Assembly (NCBI GenBank): GCA_021443285.1
Contig: JABUUG010000015.1
Coordinates: forward strand, 1 to 7,935
Source of the DNA: Bacteroidaceae bacterium
Lineage (GTDB): Bacteria; Bacteroidota; Bacteroidia; Bacteroidales; Bacteroidaceae
Length of the DNA: 7,935 bases
Direction: 5' to 3'
The notes beneath the pieces are model-generated. The model did not search any database and was not told the origin of the DNA. It was given only the letters and a program-made list of their open reading frames with translations. Numbering within the stretch: position 1 is the stretch's first letter; the number at the start of each line of letters is the position of its first letter. Positions 1 through 5,787 of the stretch are shown here, in pieces. The translations under genes were made by a program, and so were the position numbers.

Positions 1-798
1 GACGTGAACCCGTATATCACTAAGGTTTACGACTTTGTGCCTGCTCCGGGGCAGTTCGTAAACACCGCTCCAACAGCCGATGAGCAGGATACCCCGGCAA
101 CCATGGCAGAGAAATGCACGCAGTCGCTTGCAAACAACAGGCGGGGAATCGTCAGTCTCGGTGGTTATGGTGGCTACATAACCTTCTGTTTCGACCATAG
201 TGTGCGCAATGCCCAGGGGCGATGCGACTTTGCTGTCTACGGAAACGCCTTTGATGGCAGCTCAGAGCCAGGAATAGTAATGGTGGCTCAGGATACAAAC
301 GGCAACGGACTGCCCGATGACACTTGGTATGAACTCGCAGGAAGTGCAGACATCGACAGCATTGGAAAGGTCACGTATGGATATGAGATAACATATGGCA
401 AGTCGCCGATGAGCGACATTCCGTGGACAGACAACCGTGGTTGCTGTGGGTTCGTAAGGCGTAACACAAGTCATTCGCAGGAGTATTATCCGCTGTGGCT
501 ACCACACGTCCTGACTTTCCGTGGCACGCTGCTGCCCAACAATGCTACCGACACTTCTGCCAGCGGCTCTAACTGGGTGCTTACACCACTTCGATACGGC
601 TATGCCGACAACCTCCCAAATAGCAATCTCTCCGGATGCAGCTTCGATATAGATTGGGCTGTTGATGATAGCAGAACGCCTGTACACCTCGACCACATAG
701 ACTTCATTCGAGTGTATTCCGCCACCAATCAGCAGTGCGGATGGATAGGCGAGGTGTCAACAGAAATCTCTGGAGCTCAGGATCTCCTAATTGATTGA
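1..798 (+). CDS. Cell-surface/secreted protein, 5'-truncated
   Basis: The reading frame is open through the left edge and stops with TGA at 796-798, so this is the C-terminal ~265 residues of a longer protein. A GTG at position 4 is probably internal: no signal peptide follows, and the text begins in the middle of a conserved block (NPYITKVYDFVPAPGQFVN). I recognise the family from Bacteroidota proteins annotated 'cell surface protein'. Their marks here, counted from the GTG codon, are PAPGQFVN (13-20), SLGGYGGYI (51-59), VYGNAFDGSSEPGIVMV (78-94) and a C-terminal block with DFIRVYSATNQQCGWIGE (233-250). DTNGNGLPDD (97-106) resembles a calcium-binding loop, D-x-N-x-N-G followed by acidic residues. 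From memory, relatives often sit near TonB-dependent uptake loci, including cobalamin ones, but the upstream neighbours lie outside the window. The substrate and exact function are unknown. Family assignment is fairly sure; role is not. Confidence 0.75.
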   Translation, partial: DVNPYITKVYDFVPAPGQFVNTAPTADEQDTPATMAEKCTQSLANNRRGIVSLGGYGGYITFCFDHSVRNAQGRCDFAVYGNAFDGSSEPGIVMVAQDTNGNGLPDDTWYELAGSADIDSIGKVTYGYEITYGKSPMSDIPWTDNRGCCGFVRRNTSHSQEYYPLWLPHVLTFRGTLLPNNATDTSASGSNWVLTPLRYGYADNLPNSNLSGCSFDIDWAVDDSRTPVHLDHIDFIRVYSATNQQCGWIGEVSTEISGAQDLLID

Positions 799-909
799 GA
801 ATGTGAGTATATATGTGCGGGCTTTCTCTCGGAAACCAATGCGGAAAACATCGGCATATATCAAAAAAAATGTTTTTCTTGACTGTTTCTCAGCGAAATA
901 CGTGGATAG

Positions 910-940
910 TACGGGTGAAAATCATAACTTTGTACCCGTA
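910..940. repeat. Inverted repeat TACGGGT-N17-ACCCGTA around the -7 box
   Basis: TACGGGT at 910-916 and ACCCGTA at 934-940 are perfect 7-bp inverted copies with 17 nt between them and 24 bp centre to centre. The TAACTTTG box sits inside. Transcription should begin near the right arm, so the pair would not form an RNA hairpin. It is better placed to be a DNA-binding site, such as an operator for a dimer. The operator role is inferred from position only. Confidence 0.4.
925..932 (+). promoter_or_regulatory. Bacteroidota -7 box (TAACTTTG) for the winged-helix gene pair
   Basis: TAACTTTG matches the Bacteroidota sigma-ABfr -7 consensus TAnnTTTG exactly and lies 54 nt before the ATG at 987. The expected -33 TTTG about 19 nt upstream is poor (GTGG at 902-905), so an activator or weak basal expression is possible. 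The rest of the 799-986 gap holds no convincing gene. The stretch just before the start codon is A/T-rich with no Shine-Dalgarno, as is usual in this phylum. Confidence 0.6.
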
Positions 941-986
941 AAGTATTATAAATCACTTTTATTTAGGTATTAGAAAACAAATTATT

Positions 987-1277
987 ATGGAAGAAAAGAA
1001 GACTACCAAGAAGGCTGACACTGCCAAGAAAGAGGCTCCTGCAAAGAAGGCTTGTTGTAAGAAGACTGCTGCTAAAGCTGCCGTTGTTATTGACGTTGTT
1101 TCTGCTGGTTTTAAGGCTGGTGAGGTTTATGAGGCTCTCAATTCTAAGGGTGCGCTGACTGTTGCTGAGCTCGTTAAGGCTACAAAGGCTACAGAGGCAG
1201 AGGTGCTGGTAGGCATCGGATGGCTTTTCAAGGAAGGTAAGGTAACTGTTGCTGAAGACAAGTATGTTCTTGCCTAA
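987..1277 (+). CDS. Small winged-helix protein with lysine-rich tail (DUF2582-like)
   Basis: A 96-residue protein with an ATG start and TAA stop. Residues 1-31 are a basic tail with 11 lysines in the first 30, five of them as KK pairs (4-5, 8-9, 14-15, 20-21, 25-26), mixed with Ala, Thr and Pro in the manner of histone H1 tails; a CC pair lies at 23-24. Residues ~32-96 read as a winged helix: a first helix AGEVYEALNSKG (44-55), LTVAELVKATKATEAEVLVGIGWL (57-80) as the helix-turn-helix, and a wing ending in KVTVAEDKYVLA. This matches the small DUF2582-type family common in Bacteroidota. DNA binding, possibly nucleoid-associated, is inferred from the tail and fold; no target is known to me. GCT and GTT codons dominate, more than in the neighbours, which suggests high expression. 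The next gene begins 43 nt downstream on the same strand and probably shares its transcript. Confidence 0.8.
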   Translation: MEEKKTTKKADTAKKEAPAKKACCKKTAAKAAVVIDVVSAGFKAGEVYEALNSKGALTVAELVKATKATEAEVLVGIGWLFKEGKVTVAEDKYVLA

Positions 1278-1320
1278 ATTTTAGCAATAAACTAACTAAT
1301 ATTGGGTCGGTATTCATGCT

Positions 1321-1689
1321 GTGGATATCGACCTTTTTATTTGGAAATTGAAATACGAACAGGACATAATAGACATCTTGCAGAAGGCTAACGGAAGGAG
1401 TCTTCCGTTGCAGACTATTGTTGCTCACGTCTTCAATGCCAACAACTCAATGTTCGAGCCGTTGAAGAAGAGTAATGTGTATCAGTCTGTTCGCAATTAC
1501 ATATTGCGTAATTGTCATCAGGGGAATAATCTTTTCATCGTTCGGCCCGATAAGACTGTCGCTCTAAACCCTTATGTTCAAAGTGTTGTTAGTCCGGAAT
1601 TGCTGTTTGTAGAGGAAGAGGAAGTTGTGCAGAGACGTCCTGCCGATAATGTAAGTGAGCCGATGTTTGTCTTTGAAGACAATCCGTAG
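1321..1689 (+). CDS. Conserved small protein, probable winged-helix/HARE-HTH-like
   Basis: 122 residues from a GTG at 1321 to TAG. An in-frame TAA at 1297-1299 leaves only this GTG or a TTG at 1348 as likely starts; the TTG would begin the protein as M-KYEQDIIDIL, close to how I remember relatives starting. The core YEQDIIDILQKANGRSLPLQTIVAHVFNA (about 12-40), followed by a helix with NVYQSVRNYI and a strand pair LFIVRPDKTVALNP, has the layout of a winged helix resembling HARE-HTH/HB1 domains. The tail has an acidic run (FVEEEEVV, about 96-103). Its function is unrecognised. Adjacency to the lysine-rich winged-helix gene suggests a related job in DNA or chromosome biology, which is inference. 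The start codon is uncertain; that the gene is real is likely. Confidence 0.7.
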   Translation: MDIDLFIWKLKYEQDIIDILQKANGRSLPLQTIVAHVFNANNSMFEPLKKSNVYQSVRNYILRNCHQGNNLFIVRPDKTVALNPYVQSVVSPELLFVEEEEVVQRRPADNVSEPMFVFEDNP

Positions 1690-1713
1690 TGGTCTGATAA
1701 TTTGAAATAAAAC

Positions 1714-1777
1714 AAGCGTGCGCCCTACTGCATGACTCATTCCAGAATGTTGGAAGGTCGCTGCGGGGCGCACGCTT
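1714..1777 (-). terminator. Long-arm hairpin between convergent genes, probable shared terminator
   Basis: AAGCGTGCGCCC (1714-1725) and GGGCGCACGCTT (1766-1777) are perfect 12-bp inverted copies around a 40-nt loop that holds a smaller hairpin (TTCCA 1740-1744 with TGGAA 1751-1755). It lies 24 nt after the 1321-1689 stop and 22 nt after the frr stop. Read on the minus strand the stem is followed by TTGTTTTATTT, a usable U-rich tract, so it should end frr transcripts. The plus-strand side (CTTTGTGTATG) is much poorer in U. Confidence 0.65.
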
Positions 1778-1799
1778 TGTGTATGAATCGGACAATGTG

Positions 1800-2360
1800 T
1801 CAGATTGTCATTATCTCCTTGTGTTTGGCTTCAATCATTTCGTCAAGTTTCTTGATGAACTTGTCGTGGAGTTTCTGAAGATCAGCTTCAGCGTCTTTCT
1901 CAAGATCTTCCGAAAGCCCGTCCTTTATCGCCTTCTTCAGTTTGTCCTTCACGTCTGAACGAACGTTTCTTACCTCAACCTTTGCTTTTTCTGCTATCTG
2001 GTTGCACTGCTTGGTGAGTTCCTTGCGTCGTTCGCCTGTGGGCTGCGGTATTGCAAGCCTTATAACTTCACCATTGTTTTCCGGGGTGATGCCCACATTG
2101 GAGTCCATTATGGCTTTTTCAATGTCGCGTATTGTTTTCCTGTCCCATGGCTTGATTGCAATGGTGCGTGCATCTGGCGTCGACACCGTTGCAACTTGGT
2201 TGATAGGCACTTTCTGCCCGTAAGAGGGAACCCTTACTCCATCAAGTATTGCGATATTTGCTCTTCCGGCACGGATTCGTGCCAGCTGTTCATCGAGGAA
2301 CATTGCGGCCATTTCCATTCTTTCGGATGCGTCCGCGAGTGTCTGTTTAGTGTCAATCAT
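1800..2360 (-). CDS. frr: Ribosome recycling factor
   Basis: 186 residues, the usual RRF length. RRF acts with EF-G to split the post-termination 70S complex so that the subunits can be reused; it is cytoplasmic and essential in most bacteria. The family blocks are present: FLDEQLARIRAGRANIAILDGVRVPSYG (21-48) in domain I and the start of domain II, NQVATVSTPDARTIAIKPWD (54-73), the long helix region ITPENNGEVIRLAIPQPTGERRKEL (91-115), and VRNVRSDVKDKLKK (130-143), which carries the conserved arginines that contact the ribosome. The start is the ATG at 2358-2360, giving MIDTKQTLADASERM. The same frame stays open for 41 more codons, but those codons run through the tRNA-Gln gene and are not protein. 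The gene begins 32 nt after the encoded CCA end of the tRNA and is probably co-transcribed with it. Confidence 0.97.
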   Translation of the reverse strand: MIDTKQTLADASERMEMAAMFLDEQLARIRAGRANIAILDGVRVPSYGQKVPINQVATVSTPDARTIAIKPWDRKTIRDIEKAIMDSNVGITPENNGEVIRLAIPQPTGERRKELTKQCNQIAEKAKVEVRNVRSDVKDKLKKAIKDGLSEDLEKDAEADLQKLHDKFIKKLDEMIEAKHKEIMTI

Positions 2361-2392
2361 TCCGTTGTTGGGTATTAGGGTGAGAGTTCCTT

Positions 2393-2466
2393 TGGTTGGA
2401 CTAGGCGGATTCGAACCACCACAAACAGAACCAAAACCTGTTGTGCTACCATTACACCATAGTCCA
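2393..2466 (-). tRNA. tRNA-Gln (anticodon UUG)
   Basis: On the minus strand a full cloverleaf can be drawn. The acceptor stem TGGACTA/TAGTCCA has 7 perfect pairs. The D arm has the stem GTGT/GCAC around AATGGTA. The anticodon stem is ACAGG/TCTGT with the loop TTTTGGT, whose middle bases give UUG. The T arm is GGTGG-TTCGAAT-CCGCC. Discriminator A and a genomically encoded CCA follow (2393-2396). It is 71 nt without CCA. The tRNA heads the frr transcript, so processing at its 3' end would release the frr mRNA leader. Confidence 0.96.
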
Positions 2467-2490
2467 GTGTTCGCGCTTTTCAAGCGACTG

Positions 2491-2498
2491 CAAAGGTA
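2491..2498 (-). promoter_or_regulatory. -7 box TACCTTTG for tRNA-Gln and frr
   Basis: Minus-strand TACCTTTG is an exact TAnnTTTG -7 box 24 nt before the tRNA 5' end. No clear -33 TTTG is seen about 19 nt further upstream, where an AT-rich repeat copy (2501-2522) occupies that place. A 5-bp hairpin CGCTT-GAA-AAGCG (2474-2486) lies between the box and the tRNA, in the short 5' leader that RNase P would remove. Confidence 0.65.
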
Positions 2499-2500
2499 TG

Positions 2501-2582
2501 TGTTTTATTGTTGATTAATGATAGGCGGTAAAAGATTAATGGGTAATGCTTAATGTTTTATTGATTAATGATTGTTGATTAA
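2501..2582. repeat. AT-rich short direct repeats upstream of tRNA-Gln
   Basis: TGTTTTATTGTTGATTAATGAT (2501-2522) recurs as 2554-2572 with the inner TTG missing, a 3-nt difference that looks like slippage. GATTAATG occurs at 2513, 2534 and 2563, and ATTGTTGATTAA at 2507 and 2571. The last copy supplies the TAA stop of the lipoprotein gene. TTTATTGATTAATGATT (2557-2573) is nearly identical to a stretch at 4518-4534, on the far side of the acyltransferase/lipoprotein pair. No GC-rich terminator is visible here for that pair. Confidence 0.55.
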
Positions 2583-3307
2583 AATGCAGTTATTGTTTTA
2601 TCGCCATCGTATGTGTTTATTGTCAGCTGTAGGGTGGGGTTAATGCCTCCGCATAGAGTCTGAAGGTATTCGCGGCTGATACAGAGGAAGCCTTTGACGG
2701 AATAGTACTGTGGAATATCTTTCTGGTCATGTGTCATTCGAAGATGTACAATGCTTCTTTCCTCGTTATTTATGTTTCTCCTTGTGATGCTGTCGCACAC
2801 AAGTCCGATTGTCTGCGGAGTCTGCTCGTCTGTGGTGGAAGTCTTTACGGAGAACTGAATGTTCAGAAACTTTCCGTTTGCCGACATCCACGAGGAGTTC
2901 AGGGTAAGTGGGTCTGTCTTTGGCTTTTCCTTTAATGTGTCGGCAAGGACTATCTTCGGAAGAAGGATGCGTTCTACGCCTATAGGATCTGCCTTGACTG
3001 TATCGGATTGCTGTTCGTCAGGGTTCTGTTTGTTGTAGTGGAACATTGTGCGTACATACTTCCCCTGCGTTGCATCGTTGTTGTTTATCAGGCTTCTGAG
3101 GTTAATCTTTTTCGTGAGCTGTATGGTTTTATCATTATCCATGATGCCTGAACTGGCAGCAGAGTCTTTCCCTACTGTAAAGGTAACCATGTCTGCGGTG
3201 TAGTATGAATATGTTCCATCCCCTACGTCATACTCGCGCATGGTGCATGACGTGGCAATGACTGCAGCCGCTATTATTATGCTATTCTTCAGACTTTGCC
3301 TCGACAT
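2579..3307 (-). CDS. NigD-like lipoprotein
   Basis: 242 residues with a lipoprotein signal peptide: basic start MSRQSLKNS, hydrophobic IIIAAAVIA, and lipobox ATSC with Cys21 as the lipidation site. The mature protein should be anchored in an outer- or inner-membrane leaflet facing the periplasm or surface. The layout suggests the NigD-like family of Bacteroidota: an N-terminal small beta domain (about 35-110), then a C-terminal half with NGKFLNIQFSVKT and a strand such as IVHLRMTHDQKD followed by YYSVKGFLCISREYL. The match is by pattern memory and moderate. NigD-like proteins have no firmly established biochemical role that I know of. The start ATG lies inside the 3' end of the acyltransferase gene (26-nt overlap), which implies translational coupling and a shared task in the envelope. 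Confidence 0.7.
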   Translation of the reverse strand: MSRQSLKNSIIIAAAVIATSCTMREYDVGDGTYSYYTADMVTFTVGKDSAASSGIMDNDKTIQLTKKINLRSLINNNDATQGKYVRTMFHYNKQNPDEQQSDTVKADPIGVERILLPKIVLADTLKEKPKTDPLTLNSSWMSANGKFLNIQFSVKTSTTDEQTPQTIGLVCDSITRRNINNEERSIVHLRMTHDQKDIPQYYSVKGFLCISREYLQTLCGGINPTLQLTINTYDGDKTITAF

Positions 3308-4427
3308 GATTTTTCAGTGGGTTGGCATACATGGTGAGTATATTGTCCATAAGGAACTCACGGTCAGCGTCAGACACATTCACCTTTTGCATTTTCGACT
3401 CAAGGTAGTTGTTCACCTGCTGCTCCTCTTCTGCCGTATAGCCGTTGTTCAAGTAATCTTTTTTGCCATTCAGACGGTCGAGTGCAACATAGTTAATGGG
3501 GAACAAATCGTATGCAGAATGTATCTGTTTGTCAATTTGTGCTGCAATGCGGTCAAAGACTTCTGTATTAGGGACGTCGCGCAGTGTTTCAAGGAACTCG
3601 TCCAGACAGGTTGTTGCCCGGTATGTGATGTGTCCCTTGTATCCAAGAATGCCTGTAATCATGCTGTTTACGTCATCAGACTTGCTCTTCTGCCATTCCG
3701 GGTTGTTACGTTTTAACAGTGCCTCCTGGGCTTTCAATATGTCGCATGGGTCATACTCGTAGGATATTGCCAATGGAGAAATATGCATCGCCTTGAGGTG
3801 TGAGATCACATCCTTTTTGCCAATCATTGCCATCATTTTCAGGACTGCCGGATGTGTGCGGTCATCAGAATCTTTTGCTCGTCCTTCGCGTTGGGCAATC
3901 CAAAGGTTGTCTTTTTTGTCCGTGATGACGTGATACATGTAGGCCGACAAAGTTTGGCTTGCTACGAGTTGTTCCCTCATACTAAGTCCACGACGTACGA
4001 TAAACGATTTCATTGTGCGTACAAGGTCTTCTACCCATGGCCATGCCAGCAGATTGTCGCCGATGGCTATTTCGCAGGTTGTCTGGAAGCCTGCCTCCAG
4101 TATTACGAGGGAAAGTAGGGCGGGGTCCATTACGATGTCTCTATGGTTCGAGATGAAGGTGTAGCGGTTGGCTGTAGAGATGCTGTTGAAATCTACCTTC
4201 AGCCCTTTACTCGCCTTTTGCAGCAGGTCAAGCAGGAATCTGTAGCAGAATGCTCTCTGGAACTCGAGATTGGTCTTGCAGTTGCGCATAGTCTTCTCAA
4301 TGTCTGCCATTGTCATATCTGGCATTACATAGCCAAGCATCTGACAAAACATCGGGTCGGCGAGCAGGCGTGAATATACACCTTGCAGTTCATCCGGGTT
4401 GTATGAACGGATAGAGTCGTAATTCAT
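3282..4427 (-). CDS. PlsC/PlsB-superfamily acyltransferase-like protein
   Basis: 381 residues from ATG to TAG. Glycerolipid acyltransferase blocks appear in order: FISNHRDIVMDP (91-102) as block I, AIGDNLLAWPWVEDLVRTMKSFIVRR (121-146) ending in the FIxRR block II, NLWIAQREGRAKDSDD (174-189) as the EGxxK/R block III, and ISPLAISYEYDP (216-227) as block IV. The family moves an acyl chain from acyl-ACP or acyl-CoA to glycerol-3-phosphate, lysophosphatidate or a related alcohol at the cytoplasmic membrane. Block I is H95-x5-D101, not the usual H-x4-D; Asp97 is also nearby. I recall the same NHRDIV pattern in Bacteroides relatives, so it is probably a family trait. The ~150 residues after block IV are helical and extend past a minimal PlsC. 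The overlap with the lipoprotein gene and ddl upstream on the same strand place it among envelope genes. The acceptor is unknown. No clear promoter was found upstream. Confidence 0.8.
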   Translation of the reverse strand: MNYDSIRSYNPDELQGVYSRLLADPMFCQMLGYVMPDMTMADIEKTMRNCKTNLEFQRAFCYRFLLDLLQKASKGLKVDFNSISTANRYTFISNHRDIVMDPALLSLVILEAGFQTTCEIAIGDNLLAWPWVEDLVRTMKSFIVRRGLSMREQLVASQTLSAYMYHVITDKKDNLWIAQREGRAKDSDDRTHPAVLKMMAMIGKKDVISHLKAMHISPLAISYEYDPCDILKAQEALLKRNNPEWQKSKSDDVNSMITGILGYKGHITYRATTCLDEFLETLRDVPNTEVFDRIAAQIDKQIHSAYDLFPINYVALDRLNGKKDYLNNGYTAEEEQQVNNYLESKMQKVNVSDADREFLMDNILTMYANPLKNHVEAKSEE

Positions 4428-4449
4428 ATAGGCAATATCTATTATTTAT

Positions 4450-4723
4450 GAAGTTAAAGGAAGTTATGCGCCTGCGGCGCGGAAGTCAACGGAAGTTAAA
4501 GGACAATACATTTATGATTTATTGATTTATGATTTCGCGATTGCAGCAGACTGGCAAATCAACAAATCATACATCATAAATGAAAAAAAAATGAAATGTC
4601 CTTTAACTTGGCTTCGCCGAAACTGCTCACACTCGGCAATTCGAACAAGTTCGATTGCTCTCGCTTACTCGCAGCTTTCCGCTGCGAAGCAGCATAACTT
4701 CTTTTAACTTCTTATAACTTCCA
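4450..4723. repeat. Noncoding inverted-repeat element, MITE- or REP-like
   Basis: GAAGTTAAAGGAAGTTATGC (4450-4469) is matched by an inverted copy at 4692-4711 with 19 of 20 positions identical; the one change still allows G-U pairing. Inside are more inverted pairs: AAGTTAAAGGACA (4493-4505) with 4597-4609, and ATTTATGAT (4510-4518) with 4573-4581. Small hairpins are GCGCC-TGC-GGCGC (4468-4480), TCGAACAAGTTCGA (4641-4654), GCAGC-N5-GCTGC (4671-4685) and GCTGC-GAA-GCAGC (4681-4693). AACTTC recurs three times at the right end and its complement at the left. ATTTAT lies directly outside both ends (4444-4449 and 4724-4729), a possible but low-complexity target duplication. A 61-codon open frame (4522-4707) across it looks accidental. 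The rest of the 4428-4790 gap holds no gene. Confidence 0.6.
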
Positions 4724-4790
4724 ATTTATAGAGCCCACAATAGTGGTCTGGGATTTGGGAGTGGGACAAAAATAAAGATTCCTGACGAAT

Positions 4791-5783
4791 TTAGCAGAAC
4801 TGGTTTTCTACTATTTCAGTGAGCACTTCAGTCATTGTCATGCCTGCTGCCTTTACCTGTTGTGGGATGAAGCTTGTTGCGGTCATGCCTGGGGTTGTGT
4901 TCACTTCTATCATGTTTATTTTGTCCTCTCCATTCTCCTGAGAGATTATGTAGTCAATTCGGATGATGCCGTTTGCTCCAAGAATGTCGTAAATCGCCTC
5001 TGTAACCTTGGATACGCGTGCAGCTGTTTCTTCAGAGATTCTTGCAGGTGTGATTTCCTCCACCTGTCCGTTGTATTTTGCATCGTAGTCGAAGAACTCG
5101 TTTTTGCTTACAACTTCTGTGATTGGCAGTACGACAGTTTTCTTCTGTGTTTTGTATATGCCTTGAGAAATCTCTATGCCATCAACACATGCCTCCACCA
5201 TAACGTCTGAACGCTCAAGGAGTGCTTTTCGTATGGCAGGTGCAAGATGGTCGTGCTTCTTTACTTTTGACACTCCAAAGCTGCTGCCGCCTGCCACTGG
5301 CTTTACGAAGCATGGCATACCGACGACATTTTCTATAGCCTTTTCGTCTATGCATGTTGCTTGCAACTGCCTTATCAGGACGCTTTCTGCCACTTTTATA
5401 CCATAGCCGCGCAGATAGTGGTTGAGCGCGAACTTGTTGAATGTCAGTGCTTCTACAAGGACACCACTTGTGGAGTAGGGCAGGCCGATTAGGTCAAAAT
5501 AGCCTTGCAGCAGACCGTCTTCACCAGGTGTGCCATGTATGGTTATGTAGGCATAGTCAAAGAATATTGTCCTGCCGTCCTGCTTGAAGGTGAAATCTTT
5601 GCGGTCGATGGGCACGTTTGTCCCATCGTTAAGTGTAACGTGCCAGTCGTTTGAACGTATGCGGACAATGTATGTTGTATATTTCTCTTTGTCAAAGAAT
5701 GATTTTACTCCTTCGGCGGAACGAAGCGAAACTGCGTATTCGGAAGAGTCGCCGCCGCAAACTATTGCAATAATGCGTTTCAT
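4791..5783 (-). CDS. ddl: D-alanine--D-alanine ligase
   Basis: 330 residues. The enzyme joins two D-Ala with ATP to make the dipeptide end of the peptidoglycan precursor; it is cytoplasmic and an ATP-grasp protein. Signature parts: GGDSSEYAVS (10-19) with Glu15, which binds the first D-Ala; HGTPGEDG (83-90); the ATP-grasp loop KPVAGGSSFGVSK (161-173); FDYDAKY (231-237), whose Tyr237 matches the loop tyrosine of E. coli DdlB; GIIRIDY (272-278), whose Arg275 matches the catalytic arginine; and MIEVNTTPGMT (291-301) with the metal ligands Glu293 and Asn295. All key residues seem intact. Tyr237 at the omega-loop site fits a D-Ala-D-Ala ligase, not a D-Ala-D-lactate ligase; this is family knowledge. 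The ATG at 5781-5783 is 4 nt after the rluD stop, so translation is probably coupled. It is the last gene of the PASTA-rluD-ddl operon. Confidence 0.96.
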   Translation of the reverse strand: MKRIIAIVCGGDSSEYAVSLRSAEGVKSFFDKEKYTTYIVRIRSNDWHVTLNDGTNVPIDRKDFTFKQDGRTIFFDYAYITIHGTPGEDGLLQGYFDLIGLPYSTSGVLVEALTFNKFALNHYLRGYGIKVAESVLIRQLQATCIDEKAIENVVGMPCFVKPVAGGSSFGVSKVKKHDHLAPAIRKALLERSDVMVEACVDGIEISQGIYKTQKKTVVLPITEVVSKNEFFDYDAKYNGQVEEITPARISEETAARVSKVTEAIYDILGANGIIRIDYIISQENGEDKINMIEVNTTPGMTATSFIPQQVKAAGMTMTEVLTEIVENQFC

Positions 5784-5787
5784 ATAA

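Noticed and set aside
861..882. Near-perfect AT palindrome upstream of the winged-helix gene, plus ATATATG/CATATAT arms at 809-815 and 855-861
   Set aside because: The palindrome is mainly an A-run facing a T-run with a 2-nt centre, and the other pair has a 39-nt loop. Both are plausible by chance in AT-rich spacer, and neither makes a good terminator.
791..973. 60-codon plus-strand open frame after the surface-protein gene
   Set aside because: It begins at a TTG overlapping the preceding gene's end, runs across the -7 box and the dyad, and resembles no family. It is read as promoter DNA, not a gene.
2361..2483. N-terminal 41-codon extension of frr
   Set aside because: The added codons translate the tRNA-Gln gene. 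RRF is normally about 185 residues and begins at the ATG at 2358-2360.
3240..3716. 158-codon plus-strand open frame opposite the acyltransferase gene
   Set aside because: Entirely antisense to a well-supported gene; Cys/Val/His-rich composition typical of a shadow frame.
4522..4707. 61-codon plus-strand open frame inside the inverted-repeat element
   Set aside because: Its sequence is dictated by repeat arms and hairpins, with no domain pattern. Probably one of the spurious peptides that repeats produce.
4734..4765. CCCAC/GTGGG arms downstream of ddl as a possible terminator
   Set aside because: Only 5 bp with a 22-nt loop, and no U-run on the minus-strand side; not enough to call.
4860..5210. 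116-codon plus-strand open frame opposite ddl
   Set aside because: Antisense to ddl with all catalytic motifs on the other strand; composition is that of a shadow frame.
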